Assembly: GCF_000828085.3 (NCBI RefSeq)
Contig: NZ_JXCA02000001.1
Location: 378,130 to 422,439, forward strand
Source of the DNA: Scytonema tolypothrichoides VB-61278
Lineage (GTDB): Bacteria > Cyanobacteriota > Cyanobacteriia > Cyanobacteriales > Nostocaceae
Direction of reading: 5' to 3'
DNA length: 44,310 nt
Part shown: positions 9,566 to 18,523 of the stretch, piece after piece
Layout: each line of letters starts with the position of its first letter
Position numbering within the stretch: the stretch's first letter is position 1
Position numbers and translations under genes: made by a program
Notes under the pieces: generated by a model
Seen by the model: only the letters and a program-made list of their open reading frames with translations
Told to the model about the DNA's origin: nothing
The model's database searches: none

Positions 9566-9895
9566 CTAATTTAGATGAGAATCTAAGAGGCTGAGTAATT
9601 TGTCTTTGCTGATGACTCCTTCAGTGGATGCCAAAAGTTTGTCTCCTTGAAGAAGTCTGAAGGCTGGTACACCTTCGACCTGGTACTGCTTGACTGCAAC
9701 TGGGTTAGGGTCAACTTCCATTTTTACCACTTTGACGCGATCGCTGTAAGTGGTAGCTGCGGAGTTTACCAGTGGCGACATCAATTGACAAGGTCCACAC
9801 CAGGAAGCCCAAAAATAAATTAATACAGGCTTATTGGCTTTCAACACTTCGGTTTCAAACTCAGCATCAGTTATGGTTACAACACTGCTGCTCAT
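9566..9895 (-). CDS. Thioredoxin-family protein
   Basis: This is a small single-domain thioredoxin of 109 residues with the canonical active site WCGPC (in FWASWCGPCQLM) and the cis-proline region EGVPAFRLL. It should act as a cytosolic dithiol-disulfide reductase; no signal peptide or membrane segment is present. ATG at 9895 is preferred because GGAGA lies 6 nt upstream. The frame extends five codons to another ATG at 9910 without such a site. Charge pattern and the DPNPVAVKQYQVEG segment place it outside the classical m-type TrxA, so partner proteins are unknown. Confidence 0.88.
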   Translation of the reverse strand: MSSSVVTITDAEFETEVLKANKPVLIYFWASWCGPCQLMSPLVNSAATTYSDRVKVVKMEVDPNPVAVKQYQVEGVPAFRLLQGDKLLASTEGVISKDKLLSLLDSHLN

Positions 9896-10132
9896 TGCAC
9901 TCTCCAGCAATACCCATTCATCATAACTTGCCCACAGACTACTCTATCCCAATCTGAGGACATTAACATACTCTGTTATTTATCTCTCGTCAACCTCGCG
10001 GTCTTGAGCCAATGTATCAAAAACCTTGATAAACTCTTTGTCAAAAACACAAAAAATTATCAAGGTTTCTCTTGAAAGTAGTATAAATCAGCTTTTGGTG
10101 AACCCAACAGAAAGCGCTTGTCAGTGTAAAAA

Positions 10133-10906
10133 TTACATTTGATCCAATTGCTTGCGTAGCGAATCCAACTCAGCATCAACCACTTCATTCTTATTTGATT
10201 TTGGAGGAGTGGTTTGTTGCGGTAGTTGGGGTTGATTTGGTGAACCTCCTGGTAAGGACATTTGGGCTTTCAAAGCTGCCAATTCATCATCAACATCGCT
10301 ACTTTCCAAAGCTGCAAATTGGTTTTCTAAATCTGCACCTGCCAATTCACCTGCTGATTGGGCGCGGGCTTCTTGTATTAAAACTTTTTCTTCCATGCGT
10401 TCAAAAGCAGCCATAGCACTGCTGGTATTCATACCACGCACCATGCCTTGAAGTTGTTCTTGAGCCTTTGCAGCAGTAATCCTTGCTCTGAGCATTTCTT
10501 TCTTGGTTTTTGCCTCAGAAATTTTGCTTTCCAGTTGGATTAAGTTGCGCTTGAGAGTCTCAACCTGAACAGTTTGCTGATCTAAACTGCCTTTGAGTGC
10601 ATTTGATGTGTCAGTAAAAGTTTTTTTACGTTCCAGTGCTTGCCTTGCTAGGTTTTCATCACCTTTTTGCAGTGCGAGTTGGGCATTGCGCTGCCACTTA
10701 TTGACTTCGTTCTGAGCATCATTGTACTGTTTCTCAGTCCGTTTTTGGGCTGCTATTGCCTGAGCCACGCCCTGTTTGAGCTGCACCAAGTCTTCTTGCA
10801 TTTCTACAACAGCTTGTTCCAGCATTTTTTCGGGGTCTTCAGCTTTACTGACCAGGTCGTTGAGGTTAGCACCGACGACTCGTCTAATGCGATCAAATAA
10901 TCCCAT
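10133..10906 (-). CDS. vipp1: VIPP1/IM30, membrane-associated thylakoid maintenance protein
   Basis: This 257-residue PspA/IM30-family (ESCRT-III superfamily) protein is almost entirely helical. The amphipathic N-terminal helix MGLFDRIRRVVGANLNDLV binds membranes. The long coiled-coil hairpin spans about 25-150, and further helices include SAMAAFERMEEKVL (around 162-175). A Pro/Gln-rich linker (about 217-238) leads to a separate C-terminal helix, VVDAELDSLRKQLDQM. This extra helix separates VIPP1 from PspA, so I assign this copy as Vipp1. In cyanobacteria it forms rings and rods that shape and protect thylakoid membranes. A second family member lies 166 bp upstream on the same strand. Confidence 0.9.
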   Translation of the reverse strand: MGLFDRIRRVVGANLNDLVSKAEDPEKMLEQAVVEMQEDLVQLKQGVAQAIAAQKRTEKQYNDAQNEVNKWQRNAQLALQKGDENLARQALERKKTFTDTSNALKGSLDQQTVQVETLKRNLIQLESKISEAKTKKEMLRARITAAKAQEQLQGMVRGMNTSSAMAAFERMEEKVLIQEARAQSAGELAGADLENQFAALESSDVDDELAALKAQMSLPGGSPNQPQLPQQTTPPKSNKNEVVDAELDSLRKQLDQM

Positions 10907-11072
10907 AACTTTGTTTTTCCTCTTGTGATTTACGCGCCTCGTTGGGTAGTTAGCTTTTTTACTATTTCATAGCTACTTATTTCAATGTAATCGTTTCGGT
11001 TTGGATTGGCGCTTCTGAGAGTGTTCTTATTTTTTAAGATAAACTCCAAGTTGGATCATTGCCCAATCTTCA

Positions 11073-11771
11073 TCAATTTGGACTTTTAGGTAGCTGCTGT
11101 CTTTTTTCTGATTCAGTGGAAAGCTGCTTTTGCAGTGATGCAAGTTCTGCATCAACATCACCAGCTTGTTCCAAAGAAGCAAATTCCTGACTCAAACTAT
11201 CCCTACTCGTTGTGGAAAGAGCTTGTGTTTGAGCTTCTAGCCGCAAAATTTTTTCTTCCATACGCTCAAAAGCTGTGATGCTATCTAAGTTGGAAGTTGT
11301 GCCCAACATTTCTTGAATTTTGTATGACGCTTCAGCAGAACGGGCGCGGGCAATGTACATATCTTTTTTTGTTTTTGCTTCGGCAATTTTTAGCTCTAGG
11401 GTACGCATATCTTTTTTGATTCTAGCCACAACAGTAGTTTGTTCGTCTATCTGAGTGGCAAGAGCTTCTCCCGTTTGTTGATATGCTCGCCGTTTGATAA
11501 GGGCTTCCCGTGCTAAAGATTCGTTACCTTGTTGAAGTGCTAGTTGAGCGCGGCGATACCATTCTTGTGCTGTAGATTGAGCATTAGCCATTTGTCGTTC
11601 TGTGCGCTTTTGGGTGGCGATCGCCTGGGCTATCCCTTGTCGCAATTGGATCCTATTCTCCTCCATCTGTTGGACAGTGTCTTCCAGAATTTTTTCTGGA
11701 TCTTCTGCACGCACAGCTAAGCTATTGATATTAGCGCGAATCACCCGCCTGATACGGTCAATTAGTCCCAT
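11073..11771 (-). CDS. PspA/IM30-family protein (PspA-like paralogue)
   Basis: This 232-residue PspA/IM30 protein has the amphipathic start MGLIDRIRRVIRANINSLAV, the coiled-coil hairpin with EDPEKILEDTVQQMEENR and the AFERMEEKILRLEAQ helix. It ends after a charged tail (SLQKQLSTESEKRQQLPKS) and lacks the extra linker-plus-helix of its downstream neighbour. That fits PspA rather than VIPP1. PspA proteins stabilise the plasma membrane under stress. The two genes look like a tandem duplication that has diverged. Each has its own gap upstream, so shared or separate promoters cannot be decided. The start ATG at 11771 directly precedes the conserved helix. Confidence 0.88.
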   Translation of the reverse strand: MGLIDRIRRVIRANINSLAVRAEDPEKILEDTVQQMEENRIQLRQGIAQAIATQKRTERQMANAQSTAQEWYRRAQLALQQGNESLAREALIKRRAYQQTGEALATQIDEQTTVVARIKKDMRTLELKIAEAKTKKDMYIARARSAEASYKIQEMLGTTSNLDSITAFERMEEKILRLEAQTQALSTTSRDSLSQEFASLEQAGDVDAELASLQKQLSTESEKRQQLPKSPN

Positions 11772-11861
11772 GTCCTACCCTCGATGAACTTTTAAATAGG
11801 AGTGTAAGGGTTAACAGTCGTCAGTGATCAGTTATCAGTGAACCAGCGCGAATCACGGTGA

Positions 11862-12190
11862 GGGGGTCGCAGTCTTGGACGCCACTTGACGCCAGACGAC
11901 TGGTGAACCCGAAGGGGGGTTCCCAAGGACGGTGCACCTGGCGTGGAAACCCCCTGTTCTGCGGACTGCCTCACCACCGCAGTGGCGCAGCAACAGTCGA
12001 TTGCGTATGCGCTTTGCGCACGCCAGAAGGCTAACGCGCAGCGTCTCCGTTCGGCCTCAAGTCGTGCCCTCCGGGCGAAGGAGTTACCCCCGAACGCGAG
12101 TGCGTCTGGTGCAGGAGATACCCGGAGGGCTTTTCCGACAGAGGCGACCCGTGTTCCCGATAGCCGTAAGGCGTGGCCGTTCCCACTAGG
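11862..12190. repeat. GC-rich repeat block, inverted relative of 444-740
   Basis: This is a second palindrome-rich block, sharing the segment around GGACGGTGCACCTGGCG and AGATACCCGGAGGGC with the first block in opposite orientation. STRR-type sequence flanks it on both sides (TCAGTGATCAGTTATCAGTG before, TAACTGTTTACTGTTCACTG after). Open frames cross it on both strands in several phases, which is typical of GC-rich palindromes without stops, and I do not call any of them a gene. Confidence 0.75.
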
Positions 12191-12256
12191 GTTATCAGTT
12201 GGTAACTGTTTACTGTTCACTGTTCACTGATAATTTTTAGAGCTGCGTCAACTGCC

Positions 12257-13477
12257 TTAAGGCTGCTGAATTTTGGCATTAATGCCTTGTGCTTTTAGTT
12301 CTTGCAGGAGTGTTTGTGCTTCCTCTTTTTTCTTGAGGGCACCCAGATAAATAATTTTACCGTCGGGTGATAAGTAAGCATCGCGAACGACTCGCCGTGC
12401 AGAGGCAAAACCGCTATCACCTTGATTATCAATAATCACATGATAAAATCCATCTGCTGACGGTTTGATTTCTGTATCCGGCTTTTGGGAAGTTGTTGCC
12501 GTTGAGTTTGGCGTAGATTTCGTTCCAAGATTAGGTATGGGTGTGAAAGTTGGTTGAGCTACAGTTTTCACATTTTTGTTACTTTCTGGTGTCTTTTGCC
12601 CAGTGGGGGGCGCATTTTGTTGAAATAATTGATCAAAACTAATTTGTGGGAAGGTCTTGAAATTGAAGACAATATAGCCCAGCGTCAAACTTCCTAAGAA
12701 CAGTAGTAACATCGAGCCAATGCCCAAGGGAGATAGCAGAGTGTTGTTAGAATTGCTTGGCGCTTGAGTCTTTGGTGGTTCATCTTCTACTAAACTTCTC
12801 AGTAGTGCTTCAGACGATTTTAAATAGTCATTTGGTTTTTTGCTTGTATTCTCTTGTGAGTTTGAAATATTTTCCCTCTGACTCTGACTTTGTTCCTGGA
12901 TTTGTGTGCGTACGACAATGGCATTTGACGGTGGAGAGATTTGTGCTTGGGCAAAGTTGCTTGGGATTGAATCTACATGAGATTGTAGATTTTCTGTTTT
13001 TGAGGAAGCTGAGGTATGTGGCTGTGAGATTTCTGGTGATAACAAAGCATCCAGTATTGTATCTGATGCGCTCACCTGATTTTGAATTTGTACTGGAGGA
13101 ATTGCCGGGTTAATTTTCGTTTCTGGAAGAATAGATTCCGGCGCTTGCAAAGTATTTGGAGTATGTGTTTTCTCTGTTGCCAACCCATACTTCCGGAAAG
13201 TCTCTTTGAGATTCTCCTCTGGTAGTGATTTCGTTTTGCTCCCTGTCGCACTCACAAAAGTGAAAGGTTGAAGTTTACTACTAGTGGAAATGCTTGCACG
13301 GGGTTGGTTTGGGGTTCTGTATCCAATTCGTGTGCGTCGGTATCGAGCTAATTCTTGATCAAGTTGGACTTCCAAACTAGCCAGTGCGGCTGCTAGTGGT
13401 GGTTTCAACCCTATTGTTTTAGAAGATTGAGCACCCGACGACGACGTCGTCGTATCTATTAGGGGGTTTTCACTCAT
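12257..13477 (-). CDS. Bitopic membrane protein with C-terminal SPOR-like domain
   Basis: This 406-residue protein is of no firmly known function. Residues 1-247 are hydrophilic, rich in Ser, Gln and Pro, and presumably cytoplasmic. They contain a short conserved-looking element PPLAAALASLEVQLDQELAR (26-45) and DYLKSSEALLRSLVEDE (217-233). One transmembrane helix lies at about 248-272. A Thr/Pro linker follows, then a C-terminal segment (about 340-406) with GFYHVIIDN, LSPDGKIIYLGAL and KKKEEAQTLLQELKAQG. This pattern fits a SPOR-type fold, which binds denuded septal glycan in proteins such as FtsN and DedD. An envelope or division role is inference. It is divergent from dciA across a repeat-containing gap. 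Confidence 0.7.
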   Translation of the reverse strand: MSENPLIDTTTSSSGAQSSKTIGLKPPLAAALASLEVQLDQELARYRRTRIGYRTPNQPRASISTSSKLQPFTFVSATGSKTKSLPEENLKETFRKYGLATEKTHTPNTLQAPESILPETKINPAIPPVQIQNQVSASDTILDALLSPEISQPHTSASSKTENLQSHVDSIPSNFAQAQISPPSNAIVVRTQIQEQSQSQRENISNSQENTSKKPNDYLKSSEALLRSLVEDEPPKTQAPSNSNNTLLSPLGIGSMLLLFLGSLTLGYIVFNFKTFPQISFDQLFQQNAPPTGQKTPESNKNVKTVAQPTFTPIPNLGTKSTPNSTATTSQKPDTEIKPSADGFYHVIIDNQGDSGFASARRVVRDAYLSPDGKIIYLGALKKKEEAQTLLQELKAQGINAKIQQP

Positions 13478-13619
13478 TGCCTATCTGCCTCAAACCTGGA
13501 GTACGGGATTAATTTAAAAATATATTTTTGCCCATCAAGCGCGATAAATATCATATAGCAGTCCTATTTTAGTTGTGAAACAACTGTTGAGCTTGCCCAG
13601 TGTTCTTCATGAAAAATTT

Positions 13620-13702
13620 CACGTACGCGCAAAGCGCACGCAAGCGTAGCGTGCCGTAGGCATACGCTTTGTGTATGCCCGTTTGCCGCAAGCATAGGGC
13701 TT
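13620..13702. repeat. Palindromic repeat cluster in the divergent gap before dciA
   Basis: Alternating CGCAAAGCGCACG, AAGCGTAGCGTGCCGTAGGC and ATACGCTTTGTGTATGCCCG palindromes are related to the repeat found inside thiL. The rest of the 295-bp gap (13478-13772) is AT-rich and must carry promoters for both flanking genes; I see no clear boxes. Confidence 0.65.
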
Positions 13703-13772
13703 ATAATTTAGGATTGCTATAAATATATTGCACAGCTGTGCTGCAGTTTTTGCGAAGGTTAGGTAAATTTCG

Positions 13773-14327
13773 TTGAAATCAATTAATGATATTTTAGAGG
13801 TTTTGGCAGCTCAACCCGAATGGCAAGAGCCGCCATTTCAACGTTTGCTCGCATGTTGGACCCAAGTCGTAGGATCGGTGATAGTTGCTCACACTAAACC
13901 GTTGTCACTCCAGCGCGATGTTTTGCGGGTGGCAACATCGAGTGCGGCTTGGGCACAGAACCTAACTTTTGAGCGCCAGCGCTTAATTTTAAAGTTGAAT
14001 CAAAAACTGTCAATTGGTTTGAAGGATATTCATTTTTCTACTGCTGGATGGCAGCGTCCTCAAAACATTGCCAAGGAACAACAAACAATATTGTTAAGCG
14101 AACATCCGAGTTATGTGGGTGATGGTATGAGTATAGACGACGGTGATCTGACGCCCAAAGCAAAGGATGCCAGTGCTGCTTTCCAAAATTGGGCTAGAAC
14201 AGTGCAAGGGCGATCGCACAATTTACCCCTTTGTCCCCTCTGTCATTGTCCCACTCCACCCGGCGAACTTCAGCGCTGGGGTGTCTGTTCTCTGTGTGCT
14301 GCTAAACAATCTTCAAAGTCCTGCTGA
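13773..14327 (+). CDS. dciA: DUF721/DciA-family protein
   Basis: This 184-residue protein has an N-terminal DciA (DUF721) domain, seen in INDILEVLAAQPEWQ, WTQVVGSVIVAHTKPLSL, RDVLRVATSSAAWAQNLTFERQ and LILKLNQKL (residues 1 to about 85). DciA is the ancestral loader or partner of the replicative helicase DnaB in bacteria without DnaC or DnaI. A disordered stretch follows. It leads to a C-terminal zinc ribbon CPLCHC...CSLC (about 152-174), which adds to the core family domain. The start is TTG at 13773, with an AGG-containing site about 9 nt upstream, and the conserved domain starts at once. No partner gene is adjacent. Confidence 0.8.
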   Translation: MKSINDILEVLAAQPEWQEPPFQRLLACWTQVVGSVIVAHTKPLSLQRDVLRVATSSAAWAQNLTFERQRLILKLNQKLSIGLKDIHFSTAGWQRPQNIAKEQQTILLSEHPSYVGDGMSIDDGDLTPKAKDASAAFQNWARTVQGRSHNLPLCPLCHCPTPPGELQRWGVCSLCAAKQSSKSC

Positions 14328-14937
14328 GTATTTAAACAAAAACTCAGAATCCAGAATTCCAAATTCAGGAATTCTCCGGAATTATTTATTGATTCTTTTT
14401 TCTACTTTCGTTAATCCTACTCAGGACTAATGACTTAGTATTGTGCAGTCGGTTGTTGATTATATATCTATCAAAAAAGTTTTTTCATGCTCTGATGAAT
14501 CGCTAAAAAGACTATGTTTTTTTCCACTAACTTCCTCTCCCTAAAGAGAGAGTTTTTATATTTATTGAGAACTGATCTTAGTTGCGATTCAATTGTGTTA
14601 TTTCTTTCTAAAGATACAGTTAATTGCATCTTACAAAGTGTCTCCTAAGGCTGAAGTTCAAAGGCGACTCACATCGTTATATTTATATTTAGCTTTGATC
14701 CCCAATGACTTTGAGTCAAGACCAAGTATGCTTAATCCATCGCAACTAATGTATCACTTTGTTAACAAAACAAATGAAAAATGTAACACAAACCTAAAAA
14801 CATTATAAAGTTAATTTTTTCGTTGGGATCGCTATAACCTAGGTACTTCAAAGGTTCTGGCTAAAACCCACATTCTGTATATAGACGCAAAATAAAGGAA
14901 GAAAATTAGCCCTAAAACGGCACTAAAGGCACTAAAT
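14328..14937. other. 610-bp gene-free AT-rich region
   Basis: There is no convincing gene. The region holds an inverted repeat AGAATTCC/GGAATTCT near 14352-14374. A weak terminator-like hairpin (CTCTC 14535-14539, GAGAG 14546-14550, then T5) probably ends the dciA transcript. Further on is AT-rich sequence up to the next gene. One open frame of 71 codons (14593-14808) has biased low-complexity content and no ribosome-binding site. Confidence 0.6.
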
Positions 14938-15237
14938 ATGAAACAGATGAAATCATTGACTTCTGCCTGTAGATATTGTCGTTATTACAACCTAGAGGGA
15001 CGTCGCGGCGGATTCTGCCAACAGTTGGGAGCACCAGTTCGAGGAAATTGGAAGGCTTGTTCTTTGGCGCTGCCACCGTTTGCTCCCTCTTGGGAAAATT
15101 TAGAAGATGTTTGGAGTTTGCCAGATGCAACATCAGTCTTGACTGCGGATTTAAACAAACCTGCCCTTGATCCCGTTGAAGAAATAGCGATTCCTTGCTC
15201 TTCTGAAAAGACAAAAGCTGAGGCTATCTTAATATAG
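14938..15237 (+). CDS. Small cysteine-containing cyanobacterial protein
   Basis: This 99-residue soluble protein starts with ACRYCRYYNLEGRRGGFCQQLGAPVRGNWKAC. Four cysteines in a C-x2-C...C...C pattern (residues 11, 14, 27 and 42) suggest a metal-binding knuckle. A stretch SLALPPFAPSWENLEDVW follows, and the tail is acidic and variable. The compact conserved look, with Gly/Arg/Trp/Pro positions and protein-like codon use, argues for a real gene. I do not recognise a named family. AAAGG lies about 9 nt before ATG 14938, and ATG at 14947 is an alternative start. It stands alone, with a long upstream gap and a shared terminator region before menB on the other strand. Confidence 0.7.
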   Translation: MKQMKSLTSACRYCRYYNLEGRRGGFCQQLGAPVRGNWKACSLALPPFAPSWENLEDVWSLPDATSVLTADLNKPALDPVEEIAIPCSSEKTKAEAILI

Positions 15238-15487
15238 CTGTGTTTTGCCAAAACAGGAAAAGTCAAATTGCAGAAGCACCCTTTTAGTGCTGTTTTGAGC
15301 GAATTTCTTCATAGCTATTTTTGTGGAAGAGAAATTGATCATGACCCTCCGAGGGCGAATATTTCACATTTCACTTTGTAGAAATGACACACATAGGCTT
15401 AGCTACCAATTATTACCTACGAAAGTAGTTCATCGAAAATAAAATTCGCTTTTAATATTTATAGGTCGTCGAAAGACCTGAACACTC

Positions 15488-15522
15488 AAAAAATCGCCCC
15501 TTTTATCAAAGGTGCGATTTTT
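15488..15522. terminator. Bidirectional terminator between 14938-15237 and menB
   Basis: AAAAAATCGCCCC on one side is complementary to GGTGCGATTTTT on the other, around an AT-rich loop, with A/T runs at both edges. It lies 7 nt from the menB stop codon on the minus strand and can also end plus-strand transcription. Confidence 0.75.
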
Positions 15523-15528
15523 GTGTTT

Positions 15529-16362
15529 TTAGGGCAGCCAAGGATATTGATGAAAGTTAGGTGGACGTTTTTCTAAAAATGCTTGTTTTCCCTCTCGTCC
15601 TTCTTCTGTCATGTAATAAAGTAAAGTGGCATTGCCAGCTAATTCTTGTAAACCAGCTTGTCCATCACAGTCAGCGTTAAATGCTGCTTTTAAACAGCGA
15701 ATGGCGATGGGGCTTTTTTCTAAAATCTCTCGCGCCCACTGGATACCTTCAGCTTCAAGTTGTTCTATTGGAACAACGCAATTGACTAAACCCATTTCTA
15801 GTGCTTGCTGTGCATTGTACTGTCGGCAGAGAAACCAGATTTCTCGCGCCTTTTTTTGTCCAACAATCCGGGCAAGATAGCTAGCACCAAAACCACCATC
15901 GAAACTGCCGACTTTCGGACCAGTCTGTCCAAAAATAGCGTTATCAGCCGCAATAGTCAAATCACAAATTAAGTGAAGGACATGTCCTCCACCAATGGCA
16001 TACCCAGCAACAAGGGCAATAACCACTTTTGGCATGGAACGAATCAGGCGTTGCAAGTCCAGCACATTCAAACGTGGTACACCATCATCGTCTACATAGC
16101 CAGCGTGTCCTCGTACACTTTGATCACCACCTGCACAGAAAGCGTACTTACCATCAGTGTGTGGACCAGCACCAGTGAATAGTACAACGCCGATACTGGT
16201 ATCTTCGCGGGCGTTGCAAAAAGCGTCGTACAGTTCAAAAACGGTTTTGGGACGAAAGGCATTGCGTTTGTGAGGACGGTTGATGGTAATTTTTGCAATG
16301 CCATCAGCTTTATGGTAAAGAATGTCTTCGTAGGTTTTAGCAGTTTGCCAGTTAATTTGCAT
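15529..16362 (-). CDS. menB: 1,4-dihydroxy-2-naphthoyl-CoA synthase MenB
   Basis: This is a 277-residue crotonase-fold enzyme that closes the second ring of the naphthoquinone head group in phylloquinone/menaquinone synthesis, the electron acceptor of photosystem I. Characteristic segments are [61 protein letters not shown], the [15 protein letters not shown] loop with catalytic residues, and the terminal [12 protein letters not shown]. Length and motifs match cyanobacterial MenB closely. The start is ATG at 16362. It is divergent from the KAP NTPase gene. No other men genes are nearby, as is common in cyanobacteria. Confidence 0.95.
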   Translation of the reverse strand: MQINWQTAKTYEDILYHKADGIAKITINRPHKRNAFRPKTVFELYDAFCNAREDTSIGVVLFTGAGPHTDGKYAFCAGGDQSVRGHAGYVDDDGVPRLNVLDLQRLIRSMPKVVIALVAGYAIGGGHVLHLICDLTIAADNAIFGQTGPKVGSFDGGFGASYLARIVGQKKAREIWFLCRQYNAQQALEMGLVNCVVPIEQLEAEGIQWAREILEKSPIAIRCLKAAFNADCDGQAGLQELAGNATLLYYMTEEGREGKQAFLEKRPPNFHQYPWLP

Positions 16363-16520
16363 CGCGAAAAAGTATTTACTTCAGCTTAAAAATTTTATCC
16401 TTGGACAGGATATGCATACCAATGATATGTACGGCGATTCGCACAGAATTCTATCGTAGGGTGACATAGCGCTACCTACTATATGTGTCACGATTGCAGT
16501 ACAAGTCAGAAAAGTTCCTT

Positions 16521-18422
16521 ATGGCACAGACTGAAACTCATAACTACCTGCAAGATGACCTCTTCATCGAACCAGAAAAAGACCGATTAGGATATGCCCC
16601 CTTCGCCAAGCATTTGGCAGACAGTATTTGCAAAATGACCGTTACTGAAGGGTTCGTGATTGCAGTGTACGGTTCTTGGGGTTCCGGAAAATCGACACTG
16701 TTGAACTTTGTAGTTCATTATCTTAAGCAAAAGCCTGATGAGGACCAACCAATCATCGTTCCCTTTAGTGCTTGGTTGTTTACTGGAAACCAAGACATTA
16801 CAAGGCGCTTTTTTGACCAATTACATAGCGTTTTAACGTCTGTAATGTATGTACCCAAAGGTTTGAGAGAGCGAATAGCCGATTTTGCTAAAATTATTTC
16901 TGAAATACCCTTACCTTACGCTCAAGCTGGTAAGGTAGTAGCAACATTATTTAACGATCAACAAAAGGAAGCTTCCGAGTTAAAAGAAGAAGTCGAAAAT
17001 ACAGTGGTGCAGCAGCAGCGACGAATAGTCGTCGCAATTGACGATATTGATAGGCTTCCCATAGAGGATATTAAGCAACTCTTTCGCATTTTTAAAGCAA
17101 TTCCGAATTTTACTAACGTTGTCTATCTTCTCGTTTTTGATAAAGAAGTTGTTAGCAAAGCACTTTCCGCAACTCAGGAGAAATCACCAGAAGCATATTT
17201 GGAGAAATCTATTCAAGTTGCTTTTGAGTTACCTAATCCAGATAAAACTTCACTTCGTCGGCTACTTTTTGAAAAACTCGATAGTATTCTGATTGGTACA
17301 CCAAACGACGAGGAGGACCTCAACTCCAGCCAACCATGTGATGAGACAAGTCCAACCGCTGAAGAATCAGAACTTCAGGAGGTTCCTGACTTGGAGGAAG
17401 CTGATGTGGAAAACCCATCCACGCCGCTGGCTGAGGTATTTGAGCCAACCTACTGGAGCAATGTTTACTTTCAAGGAATAGACCACTTCATTACTAACCT
17501 CCGCGACATTGTTCATCTGACGGACACCCTAACAATGACATATCCGGTAGTGAAAGGCGAAGTGAACCCAGTAGATTTTATTGCTTTAGAATCACTGCGG
17601 GTTTTTTACCCAATGGTATATGACATAATTCGTAAAAACAAAAATTATTTTGTAGGAAAAGTAGATTCTTCCTTAGATGATCTGAAAAACTTTCATAATT
17701 CTTGGGTTGCCCAATTGCAAGACAAAGATAAGCAACCTGTTAAAAATTTGCTAAAAATTATTTTTCCTAAATTACAAGCTGTTTGGGGAAAGAGATGTTA
17801 TGATGAACAACAAGAATTAAAGTGGCGAAGTCAACAGCGTGTATGCTGTTCAGAAATATTTCCTATCTACTTCCGTTTAACTTTATCAGAAGATGATTTA
17901 TCTAATACTCAGATTCAAGCTATTCTTGCTTCAGCTTGTGATCCCAAGCTATTTGGAAAGAAACTTATAGAATTATCTGAGCAAATACGTCCTGATGGTA
18001 CAACTCAAGTTAGGGCATTTTTAGAAAAACTTGAAGATAGCACGCTCAACGAAATTCCAACTGATTGCATTGCCTCAATTGTACAAGCTTTGTTTGATGT
18101 GGGAGAAGAACTGTTGCGTTCTGACGATGAACCTCATACCACAATGTTTGATTTTGGGAATGAAATTAGAATTCATCGTATCATCTTACGGTTATTATGT
18201 CGTCTTGATGAAGCGGCACGGTTTGAAGTGTTAAAAACCTCAATGGCTCAAGGAAAAGCATTATCAATAATTACAAAAGAATTAGAAAATTTAAATGAGC
18301 AACAAGAAGAGTACAGTTCAGATATATTTAACCTTGAAGATGAAGAGTTAATTAGCACACAACATCTGAAAGAACTCGAAGAAATTGTTGCCAAAAGAAA
18401 GCAGGCGTCAAATATGTATTGA
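16521..18422 (+). CDS. KAP-family P-loop NTPase (soluble)
   Basis: This is a 633-residue STAND/KAP-type ATPase. With the ATG start, Walker A is GSWGSGKS at 51-58, preceded by the typical KAP lead DRLGYAPFAKHLADSI. The family WLFTG element is at 85-89 and Walker B, VVAIDDIDRLP, at 170-180. An acidic low-complexity insert (about 270-315) divides the ATPase from a helical C-terminal half with no motif I recognise. The transmembrane pairs of classical KAP proteins are absent. KAP NTPases are linked to membrane signalling and in some systems to phage defence, but no defence partner is adjacent, so the role is unknown. GTG at 16485 would add 12 residues; ATG 16521 fits the conserved start better. 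Confidence 0.82.
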   Translation: MAQTETHNYLQDDLFIEPEKDRLGYAPFAKHLADSICKMTVTEGFVIAVYGSWGSGKSTLLNFVVHYLKQKPDEDQPIIVPFSAWLFTGNQDITRRFFDQLHSVLTSVMYVPKGLRERIADFAKIISEIPLPYAQAGKVVATLFNDQQKEASELKEEVENTVVQQQRRIVVAIDDIDRLPIEDIKQLFRIFKAIPNFTNVVYLLVFDKEVVSKALSATQEKSPEAYLEKSIQVAFELPNPDKTSLRRLLFEKLDSILIGTPNDEEDLNSSQPCDETSPTAEESELQEVPDLEEADVENPSTPLAEVFEPTYWSNVYFQGIDHFITNLRDIVHLTDTLTMTYPVVKGEVNPVDFIALESLRVFYPMVYDIIRKNKNYFVGKVDSSLDDLKNFHNSWVAQLQDKDKQPVKNLLKIIFPKLQAVWGKRCYDEQQELKWRSQQRVCCSEIFPIYFRLTLSEDDLSNTQIQAILASACDPKLFGKKLIELSEQIRPDGTTQVRAFLEKLEDSTLNEIPTDCIASIVQALFDVGEELLRSDDEPHTTMFDFGNEIRIHRIILRLLCRLDEAARFEVLKTSMAQGKALSIITKELENLNEQQEEYSSDIFNLEDEELISTQHLKELEEIVAKRKQASNMY

Positions 18423-18523
18423 TATTCAGCCATGCGCTAGCGATCGCTTGTATATAGTTGGCTGCATGGGCCTTGTTATGCTGCATCTGGAACAAGACAG
18501 CCTATTTCCAATATGAGCCATTT

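Noticed and set aside
11828-12230. ORFs on both strands up to 130 codons
   Set aside because: They lie in the second repeat block, are open in several frames at once, and show no protein-like pattern.
14593-14808. 71-codon ORF
   Set aside because: AT-rich, no ribosome-binding site, no recognisable motif.
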